Assembly: GCA_018398765.1 (NCBI GenBank)
Contig: JAHBMJ010000516.1
Location: forward strand, 1 to 32,500
Reading direction: 5' to 3'
Length of the DNA: 32,500 bases
Source: Chromera velia
Taxonomy: Eukaryota > Sar > Chromeraceae
The first letter of the stretch is position 1; each line of letters starts with the position of its first letter. Positions 10,542-21,400 of the stretch are shown here, piece after piece. The translations under genes were made by a program, and so were the position numbers. The notes beneath the pieces were generated by a model. The model was not told the origin of the DNA and did not search any database. It saw only the letters and a list, made by a program, of their open reading frames with translations.

Positions 10542-13500
10542 TGTGTGGCATGCCGAAATGTTGTCGGGGGATCGTTGGATCCCGTCGGATCGACTTGACT
10601 GGATGGATGGATGGATGGATTTGTGTTTGGGCTGTGAATTTGAGATTGGAACTTTGGAACTTCGGGGTTCCTGTTGTGCGTCTGTCCCTTAATTCAGCCT
10701 CCTCCTCTTTTTTCCCCCCTCCCTGTCTTTTTTTTGGTGACGTTATGCTTTCTTTCACCTTCGTTTGTTGCGGATGTCTGGCGCTCTTGCATTAGGAGGG
10801 CCATCAAAGATGACTAGTCAGTCCCACTTTGCAAAACATCTGTCGCTCCCCACATTTGACTCGTTTGCCTGTCTTTCTCTGATTGTTAATGAATGAGCAG
10901 GTTGGAAAGGCATTGTCGAGGTGAACTCTGATGGCATTTCTGCTCTGTCTGGGGAGGGTGAGGAGGAGGGGGAAGAGGGGGAGGAAGAGGAGGGGGGAGA
11001 GGACGAAGAGGAAGAAGAGGAGGGGGAAGAGGACGAAGAGGAGGAGGAGGAGGAAGAAGAGGAAGAGGAAGAGGAAGGAGAGGAAGAAGAGGTTGAGGAA
11101 GAAGCAGAAGAGGAGGAAGAGGAAGAGGAAGCAGAAAACGAAGGCCATCCACAAGCTCCTGCAAAGAAGGCTGCCAAGGGCAAAAGACAGAACGCGGCAG
11201 CAAGTAAGCCGAAGGCGAAGGCCAAAAACAAGAATGGCGTTGTGCCGGTGAAGAAACGTCAAGGGGGGGTCGAACCAGCCTCCCGGTCTCCCTCGCCGTC
11301 TCCAAAGAAACGTGCCCCAAAAGCCAAAGCCCCTGCTGCTGCTGCTGCAGCAGCTGCTGCTGCTGCTGCTGAGGCAAAGACAGAGGAACCGTCTTCCTCT
11401 TCCGGTCGTTCCCAGACGGTTTCACAAAGGGGCAAAGCCAAGGCAAAACCAAAAAGCAAGCCTCCGCTTCCCCCCAAGTCCCGTCCCCCCGCCCCCCCCG
11501 CTCCCTCCCATATCCTCGTGGCAGAGCCTGAAGACGACGATTCAGAGGATGCCCCCCTGTCCGCAAAGCGCCAGAAATCGATGCCCAAGGCGAGGAAGAA
11601 GAGGAGGAAGGTCATTGAGGAGACGGATGAAGAAGGGGACGATTCAAAACTGAAAGAGCAAGAGGATGCAGACCTCCAGGCTGCACTCGATGCGTCAATG
11701 GGTGAAGGAGCAGGAGAAGGGGGGGAGGTTCCCATTGACCCTGCCAATCTCTTCCCAGAAAATCTCATGGGGGATTCATTTGCCCGTCCAGGACTCCTCA
11801 GGCCCCCAAAAGGAAAGGGAAAAGCGAAGGCCAGGGCCTCCCAAGATTCTCAGGGGCCGCCCCCGACCGAGCAGAGAGTCCGAACGAGAGGAGGTAGGGG
11901 GGGAGGCAAACGCGCATCGTCTTCTCGAATGCCCGCTGCGGATCCTCCCGCTGTAGCTGCAGCCGCTGCCGCAGCAGCAGCCCCCTCACGTGGAGTGAAG
12001 GAAAAGTCTGAGGGGCCCGATGCTTCTGCCGCACCTGTAGAGGAACCGGAAGCGGCAGCGAGGGTGGCAGAAAGAGAGGAGAAGGAGAAGGAGGAGGATG
12101 AGACCTCTTCTCTAGGACCCCCCCTTCCTCCCATGCCTCCCTTGCCGATGGGTTTTTTTGACGGAGGGCCTGTAGAGTGGCCCTCTGGGCCTTCCGCCCC
12201 CTCTAGGGTAAAAAGCCCAGTGCACTGGGGATGGCAAAACCTGGGAAGGCAGGTAAAGCAAACAGAGAGGACCCTCCGAATGCAAGAGGGGACATTGAAA
12301 ATCTCATCGATGAATCAGCGGGATCTCCACCAACACTTAGCGTTGGAGGCTCTGAAACTGAACTTTGGTGGAGCTGGAAGACATCCGTGGTCTTCGTCGG
12401 TTCGTCCCTCGATCTGCTTGTGTGTGTGTGTNGGGGGGGCGTCCTTCCATCTGTCCGTATCTCTCTTGCCGTTTTTGGTCTTCTTCTGGTATGGTTTCAA
12501 TTGTGATGTTTCTCTCTTCCTTTCTCTATCTCTCTCTCCCCCTCTCCCTCGCTTTGCCTTGCTTTCTCGCAGTCGCTTTCTTGCGTTTCCTCACCCACGA
12601 TCGTTTAGTCCGACCTGAATCGTTTCAACCCGACCCAGAGTTGTATGACTAGATTGACAGACGTACGGCTTCTTTTTTTTCCTTTTTTATGCTCATAGGC
12701 CGACTCATTCTCTCTGAATAGGCTCCTGTTGACCCACTTTTTCAGAGCTTCTTTCTCTTCTCCCGCCTCTGTGTTCTTCCCCTTCCCCTCCCTCTGCATG
12801 CAGCTGCTTCCCCTGTTGAAGGGCCACGAGGGCCAGCAGCTCCTCGCCCTTGAATGCCTCTTGAAGGACCCTTCTGACCACAATCTCTGCTTCCCTGTCG
12901 TGGCACTCCTAGAAGACGTCCTCCTCCGCTGCACACCCCCTAACCTGAACATCCGTCTCCTCATCTCCACCGTCCTGGAGGACCTCTTGGTGGATAACTT
13001 GACCTTCAAATTTCAGGTGCGTGCGTGCGGGGGAGGGAGCATGGGAGTATCGGGAGGATCCATCGTGTGTTTCTGTTCATTCATTTTATTCTGCTACATG
13101 CATTCTTTCTTGCATCAGCAGAGCAGACTCAAACGAACATCGATCGCCTTCTTGCATGGGCGTGATACATTCATCTTCTTGAGTAGCCTCAGTATTCCTT
13201 TTCACGCTCAGACAGGCCTTCAGACAGCCGTATAGTTCAGTTGCAAGAAATCAAGTGAGGGCCTGGACCCGAAAAAGAGAAATTAAGTCAACGCATCCCC
13301 TCCCCCTGCAGAGGACCAACTGCATCGAGTACCGAGACTCCATCGCAGAAGGAATCTTCATTGACGGGGGGTCTGGAAATCCGGTCAGTCAGTCAGTCAG
13401 TCAGTCAGTGTTTCTCTCACCGCATTTCTTTTTCGCTTCGGACGGTTCGTGACGGTGGTTTCTGTTCTGCATACGGAGGTGAAGTGCGAATGTGTGATCC

Positions 13501-15432
13501 TGTCTATCTCTATTTTTTGGTGTCCGCCAGCCTTCGTGATTGTTCGACCTCTCCGGTTTCGAACGTCCTTTTGTCTTTCAACGTTCAATTCCAATTTTCC
13601 TGGAAAAGTCATGTGAGTCGACCTTCGATTTGGCCCAGTGGCTCCAGACTCACGTACTTGACAGATCTCCATCTACCTGAATCTCTCCCATGTTTTTCGT
13701 GTGTGTCGATTTTCTTTCTTTCCTTCAGGCCCTGAGTGCGTCCGAGTTTCGGGTTCTCTGGCTCCACAAGCACCGCGTTCTGCAGCCCCGTATCGATCAC
13801 GCGAGGACGATCAGCCATCGGCTGCATGGCGGCATTGGCAACCTCAACAACCATCTGGGTCTTTCTGGCATGACTGGGGCAGACGGGATGGGCCCGGGGG
13901 AGGGTGTGTTTGGTTTTGGCGCTGCAGAATGTCTGGACGGGGACGAGACGTTCAGGGGCGACCTGACTGCCTCAATCTTCCCTAATGCATTCAAACTGAC
14001 GGCAGAATTGGCGGGAGGGGCCGCCAAGGGCTCCATTCCCCCCCGGCAGCACTCTGTCGAGACCATACCCCCTGACGGCCCTCCTTCGCCTGCAGTCGGG
14101 GGCATGGCAGGAGCTCCACCGAAAAGCAGGGGGATCCGAAAACAGCCAAGAGAGCCTGGCAAAGGTGGTCGCAGCAGTATTGTCGGGCCACCCATTGACA
14201 TCTCCGACGACGACACCAGCAGGCTCCCCTCCGAAAGGGGGGTCCGAACGGCGCCTCCTCCTTTAACCACCCCCCCTCCAATTGAGAAAGAGGAGGAAGA
14301 CTTAGGGGTTCTGCATCCCCACGTAGATGACCTGAACAGTGAAGGGAACAGGTCGAGGAAGTCTCGGATGTCCCGACGGTCCTCTCGTCGTCCTCCCCCT
14401 CCTCCGTTTCTTCTTCCTGAAGAAAACGGACCCGTACACGGACACGCTGCTGCCGGAATTTCGCGCGCAATCAGCGAACGATCGGAGTCTGTAGTGGCAG
14501 TCGAGGCCCCCCCACCAGCCGCTGCTGCAGCTGCCGCAGCCGCTGAGTCTTTTTTAAATGTGAATGAGCATGGAGGGTCAGGGATTGCTGGAGATGGGAT
14601 TGGGGGTGAGGGTGTAGGGGCGTTTCCACGATCTGTGCGGAGTTCCGCACGCCTAGGTACACGGGGGGCAAGGGGGGTGCAGGAGGCAGCAGCAGGGGAA
14701 GAAAACGACGAAGTGATCTCGGTGAGGTCCGACTCCCCACCTCCTCTAGAGGCCAACAAATCAGCTGCCCCTCCTGTAGAGCAACACCCGCAGCAGCAGC
14801 AGCAGAGAGAGAGGGGGCATCCGAGACACCACCACACAGAGCAATTCCAGTCTGTGCTCTCTGAACTGTCAGATTCGGACGAGAAGATGGGGGTGGATGT
14901 GAGAAGGGCTCCGTTGAGAGGCACTGCACGGGGCCAATCCGGAGGCACGGCAGTTGGGAGATTGGCTCCTTTCCGGGACCCGGCATTGCTGTTCGGTGGG
15001 GGGGGGGACAGAAGGCGCACAGCGAGGGCGGGGCTCGTTGGAGCACGGGGGGAAAAGACGTCTGAGAATTTGCAGGTTGATGCGAGTGCTTTTTTGTCCG
15101 CTTCTTCTCCCTCTTCGTTTTCTTCCAACACGTCTCCGGAACCTCTGAACAACAAGAGGAAGAGAACGCGACAACAGAGAGAGAGAGAAACCCCCGCACC
15201 CCCCCATGCAGCGGCTGCAGATGGAGGGGGCGGGCGGAGTCTGACAGGTCGCGGGGGGGGTACAGCAAGGGCAGGGAGGGAGAAGGGAATGCTTCAGCGA
15301 GAGAAGGAGAGGGAGCGGTTGGCAAAGACCCAGCGGTCGATAGAAAGGAACCGACAGTCAGACTGGCTGTCCTGCGTCGGAGAGTATTTGGAAAACTTTC
15401 CGGAAGCGAACCGCATCTGCAGGTCTGGATGG

Positions 15433-15467
<35 letters not shown>

Positions 15468-18400
15468 CATGCGGCTTTTGCCTGTTCCCGAATGTCCTGC
15501 TTTTCGCGTTCCCATTTTTTGGTCTCTTCCGGTGTGCAGGAACACATGCATTCGGTTTCCTCTATCCTGGCACTTTTTGAATCATTGGCCTTCCTTTGTT
15601 TGGCTTTCTCTCTCTGACAGACTGTGGCAAAGTGACTCGCAATAGCTCTTTCTTTCTGTTTGCTTGTTCTGCTGTGCAGGGCCCATGAGGCTTCCTCGAA
15701 AGGGGCAGAACCGGTGAAGAAAGAGGGGGGAGGAGGAGGGGCAGCTACCGATTCCCGCGTCCTTCTTCCACGGGAGTGCAGGTGTCGGGAAAATTTGATC
15801 GTGGACGTCTCCTCAGACAGGCACCTTAAGTCCGTGGAAAGAGAAGGGCCTGATCTGTCTGTCTCTCTGTCTGTCTGAAGGAAAAGGAGAAGGGCCTGTG
15901 TCTGGCTCCTGAATGGAGGGGTGGCTGCGGAGAGAAGAATGCTTAATAAGATCGTCCCCCATTCCTCTCTGAATCCATTTCATGAGTATCGTGGATCTAC
16001 ACGAAGGCGCTTTTCCTTTCTTTTTCCCTTGAGAAGTCGCGCACGCAAGCGGAGTGCGTCCCTCCGTCCGGACTTTTTCTTTCGCTCTTCCGCTGGTTGA
16101 CTTTGTCCCTTTTGTTCCTTCATTTGTCGGATTCAGTGAGGTCGTTTTCATCTGTCCTTTGCGGAAGTGTAAAGGCATACGTGTGTGTGTGTGTGTGTGT
16201 GTGCAGTTTTGCCATCAGCAAGATGAGGGAGCAGAAAGACTCGGAGCCCGACGTCTTCAGCTTCGTTCAGTCGATCAAGCGCTTCGTCGAGAAGCAGGTC
16301 GGTAAATCAATCAATCTGCCTGCTGGGCAAAACAAACATGGGGGAGGGAGGGAATGTGCGCATGCCTGTCTGTCTGTTGCATTGGGTTGCTGCACGAGTG
16401 CCTCAAAGTACTTTCTTTTCCTTTCCTCCTCTCCGAAAGAGAGGAAAGAGCCGTTCTCAGATGTCGAAAGGAATAGACACGAGCCACAGACAGTCATCGC
16501 ATGGTCCGCTTTTCCTCCCATTGCCAGAGTGTCTTCAGAAATCCGTTTGGCCCGCCCCCTCCCCCCCGTGAGAGCAGGTGCGTCTGGACAAAAGTCTGGA
16601 GAGCGTTCGGAAGATCGCGAAAGAAAACTTTGGGTTCGTTCCATTAGGAGCAGTACGGAGTGGGGCGTGTCGACACCGTGCGCTCCTCTTCAAACTCCTC
16701 TGTGACGCCTGCAAGGTGCCTTGTGCAGTACAGAGAGAGAGGCGGCACGCACCGCAGCAGAGTGCCTCCTCTAGTTCTTCCTCTTCCTCTGCTTCGTCTT
16801 CTTCGTCTGCCTCAGCCTGTACATACGAGGAGATCTACTTCAACAAAGTGATCATCAAGAATAATGTGGGTGAATGAGAGACAGAAAGTTGGAATGAAGG
16901 ATGGATGCCTATTCATTAGTGTTGTCCGGAGAAAGAAAGGGACGGGGACGCAAGAAGGCAGGGAAAGGGGTGGTAGTTCGACTCCGGCCTCCGCCTTGCT
17001 GATGTTCGGAAATTGGTGCCTTTTTTTCTATCGATTTGTCTATGCCTGGACCTGTCTGCATTCCCAGACGTACGCTTTTTTGCAGCTGTTCATCCACTGA
17101 GGGCGTGGGGTTTCGCCTGTGTGTGAAACCACCTGCGACTAATGCATCAGCAGTCAGATCCCCAAAACCAACAAACGTGCAAATAATTTGTTTGATTACG
17201 ATCCTCTTGTCTAATTCGGGTGTGCAGGTGAAGGATCCCCAAAACGACAACACGTTCCATGACGTTGAGACGGTCCACTTCTTTTTTTGGGAGGAGGGCG
17301 TGACGGCCCTGCGTGTGGCGAAAATGAGACAGAGGGCGATTGGCAGAAGAGACTGGCGGGTCTTCGAACTGATGTCAGTCTCTGTCTTTGTCTTTGTCTG
17401 TGTTTGTCTGAGTCTCTTTCATTCTCTGTCTCTGTTTCTCCGTTAGTACGGAAAAGAAAGAAATGCGAAGTCTGTCAAGGTCCGACGTGTTTCTTCTTTC
17501 TTTGAGGGTAGAAGAAGGAAGGGGGGGCCGAGAGGCAGACTGTAGAGATGCAGCTGAGGAGCTTTCCGTCTAGTTCAAGGTGTTGCTTTCCCCCGTTTCT
17601 CTGTCCCGCTCGGCGCGTTTGAACGGGGGCACGTAAGCTCCTTTTTTTCGCCTCTCATTTGCGTGTCAACATCTCCTCATGCTTGCATGCCTTTCTGCAT
17701 CCTCTGCCTCTCCCTCCTTTCGATGGAGACTTACAGGCTCGGAGAGTGCACTGGTGTGGGTGCCAAAACAAAACAAGGGGAGGCCTCTGCTGTCCAGGTC
17801 CCTGTGAGTGAGGTCTTCGGGTTCTCTGGCAGCCTCGGGAGGGGGTCCTTTGGGGAGGTCTGGAAGGTGAACGTCCGAGAAGACGTCAGTCGATCTGTCG
17901 GAATGCACAGACAGGAGGGAGTGGTGAATCAATGGGCATCCATACGCCTTCCTTTTGCGTCGTGAGAGTCTTTGAGTGGTTGAGGAATAGTTAGAAAGGA
18001 AGCGATGCACTGCTCAGGGCATTTTGCAGGTGAGGCCCAATCAGTCCTCCCAGTTTTGCGAAACAGCCTCTTCCCCCCTTCCACCCTCTCCCTGCAGGCC
18101 AAGCCCCTTGATCCGAAGCACACGGTGTGCCACGTTGCGGCCCAAAAGGAGAAATCCCGGAAGGTGCTCAAGGAGAAAGAGAAGCCCACCGGCAAGGAAA
18201 AAAATGGAAACGGAAAGAGAAGAGGATCAGCAGCAGCAGCAGCATTGGTGGACAAAGAAAAAGACAAGGAGAAGCAAGAGCAAGCACAGAACAAAGACAA
18301 AGGCCCGCTACCCCACCTACAGCCCATTCCTTCGGCAGCCGAGCGCAGAGCCTCCCAAGCGGGACTTGTGCGTGTGTTGATGGGGGACGCTGCGTCTGTC

Positions 18401-21400
18401 TCGGCAGCAGGTGCGGCGGTGTCAAAGAAGGAGACTTCAGCAGAGACGGGGGCAGACGAGGGAGGTCTCCTGGCTCTGAAGATGAATCCGTACGAGTGAG
18501 TGAGTGAGTGAGTCTGTTTGTTGAAAATGGAGATAGATGGATGTGTGTGGGGTGCCTCGAGGTTCTTTCAATGTCAATTGAAAGAGTAGCCAAGTAGACA
18601 AGCGAAGGATGGCGTGGGATTTCTCGTTTTGTGGTTGTGTGTGGAAGTAAAAGGAAAGGCACCTTCGCGAGACGCCGAGGGACAAAGTGGCAGCTCCGGC
18701 TTTATGAGAGGATTCTGTTTAGCACCTGAAAAACATGGAGAAGAAGTGAGTTTGCTGCTAGTCGATTGAAATCGAATGAATTGGATGTGTCCTTCAATTG
18801 ATTGCAGCACATACACTGTGGAGGAGGCTGAGCTGTTGAATGCTTTCTCTCATCCTCGTGTGATCCGGTGTCTCTCTGCCTTCTGTGGGGAGACGGCAAT
18901 GGATCCCGAAACCTTGAAGGCAGCAGGAGAGGGGGGTAACAGCAGTAGTGCGTCAGGGGAGTCGGGGGGGGAAGGGGCGGGAGGAGGGGATCCAGAGTCG
19001 AAACTTTGTGTTCTGATGGATTTGGCGGACGGGAACCTCGGTGAGTGACTTCTTTACCCTTTCTTTCCTTATGTGTGCGTGTGTGAGTGTGTGCGTTTCG
19101 AGATGGTCCGACAGTTGCGTGGCTCTCTGTGGAGACTTGAATGAGGTTTTGAGCATGTCGCCAGTCGTTGATGTGGGGCTCGGGATTCGCTTTAATAGTC
19201 CTTCATTCTTTTCGTGCCTGCCTGTCTCCTTGCAGAAACCGTGATGGAATATTTTGGTGTTCCTACGGACGGAGAGAGGCAGCGGCAGCTGGAGAGAGAC
19301 AGGATACGCAGAGCTCTCGCAGGGCCTGAGGGCACGGGGGGGGGAGGGAAGGAGGCAGAGGCAGAAGAGGAGACCGCAAAGGGGCGTCCTCTTCCTCCCA
19401 GACCTCACGCAGTCAACAGAGACGCCTGTGCTCCTTCCTCTTCCTCTTCTGCATCTGCCTCTGCGTCGTCTCAGTGCAACCCTGCAGCTGTGATTCGGGG
19501 AGAAACTGCGGAGATCGGAGGGCCACAGCGGTCGTCTCTGCCTCCTTCAGTCGGGGGGCAGGGGCAGGGGCAACCGCCGCGCGGATTTTTGGATTCATCC
19601 TTCGTCCGCAGAGTGTGCTTAGATGTAGCTCGGTCAGTCTCTTTTTCCCTTGCTTCCTTTTTGTACAAACTGGGCTTTCCTCGTCGTCTTCATTCTTTCT
19701 TCGTTGCTTAATTCTTTCTACTAAAGCTATTGAGAGTCTTTTTTCCGCCGCAGACATCTTCCCTCGCCTACCCACCCCTCTGTGCGTGTGCATATAAATC
19801 CATCGGTGGCCACGAGTCCCAGAAAGATTCCTTCCTAATTTTATCCCTCACTTCTCGCTTTTCTCTCTTCTTCCGCTTCCTCCCCTCTCACCCTTCGCTC
19901 TCCCCTGAGGTCTTTGTCCAGTGTCAGCTCTCCTTCTGTCCTTCCCTCATTCCCTTCCTTGCGCTTCTTTCCCACCGGACGTCTTCTTGCCCTTGCAGCG
20001 GTATGCAATTCCTGCACAGAAGCAAAACGACCAAGGGGACCAGCTCCTACCTCCTGCACCGCGATCTGAAGCCAGCGAACATTCTCCTCAAGGTCGGTCG
20101 ACCCTTGTAAACCTACACGCACATTTGCATGAAGGGACAAAATAACAAACACGCAGACGCACGAATGCATACAAAGACACACACGCTCAAACAGAATCCG
20201 TTCCCTCCGTGTGGTGAAGAATTTGTTCTACTGCCCTGTTCTCTCTCTCAAAGACCGCCCTGTCCTGTCCGTTTGTTCTCTCTCTTCTCAGCCTCCTGCA
20301 TCTCAGAATGGCTCTGTGTGTGTCTCTGTCCTCTGGTCGTCTTTTTCGATCTGGCGCCGCTCTTCTTGTGTCTGCGTGCATTTATACATCTGTCTGCGTG
20401 TCTGTCTGTCTGTCTCCATGCAGGGCGGCCGGGCGTTGGTGTCTGACTTTGGAGTCGCGCGGGAATGCGACGACTTTGACGACAACATGACCATGGGCCC
20501 TGGGACTCAGGGGTGAGTGCCTTGTTTTGTACGGGGAGGGTGAGTGCCTGTTGTTAGGGGGAAATGAGAACCTCATTTGTGTGGTGGGTGAGTGCCTTGT
20601 TGCTACCTGAGGTGTGTGTCTGGTTGGTCCATGATTTGACTGCCTTCCTCTTGATCTCCTTCCTCCTCCTCGAGGTCTGTCGTCTCCATCCCTCCCTCCC
20701 TCCCTGCCCCCCCCCGCCCTGCCTGCATGCAGATACATCGCCCCCGAGCAAGAGACGACGTGCTACGGGAGGTCTGCTGACGTGTGGTCCTTTGGGGTGA
20801 TTCTGGCCCAGATGCTGGGGTACCCTGACTGGAGGGAGCTGAGTGCCAGGGACCCCAAGAAGGCAGCCAAGAAGGGATGGCACCAGGCAGACGTTCTGGG
20901 TGAGAGTCTGAACGGGGCTTGTGGAGTTTTGTTCGAGAAGTTCAAAAACAAAGATTCCTTCCTGGTGGCACTCTGCATCAGATGCCTGGAGAAGATTCCC
21001 GCCTTGCGGCCGGACTTCAATCAGATTGTCAGGTCAGTTCATCTCTCAAAAGAATTGAGTGGACGTGCAACTGTTGATGCAGATGAGTCCAGAAAGTCCT
21101 TCGTGGCAATGTTTGTTCAGCTAACGTGGTCGGGTCTCCTCTGGTTCCTTCCATCTCGAGGAGAGGAAAGCCGTCGAATAATCGGATTTGTTCAATCAAG
21201 CTTTTTATTTGGACGCGGGGGAACGTTTGTTTCCTTCCCATCTGTCACTCTGCTTTGTCAGTGTGCCATTTGTTTTTATATTTTCCCATCATTGCATATT
21301 TTTGTGTGTGCCTTCTCCGTGAGTCTTCAATCCTTCTCTCTTTTTTTGCTTGAGAGAAATCTCTGTGCAGACTTTTGAAGGATGAGATCTTGAGGGAAGA

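Noticed and set aside
10818..11768. Antisense Ser-, Leu- and Pro-rich ORFs
   Set aside because: They are complements of the poly-Glu and poly-Ala stretch of exon 11, with no homology-like order.
13797..15155. Antisense ORF of 452 codons, Ser/Ala/Pro-rich
   Set aside because: It is the shadow of exon 14 of the kinase gene in a GC-rich low-complexity stretch; the sense frame is phase-linked to exons on both sides.
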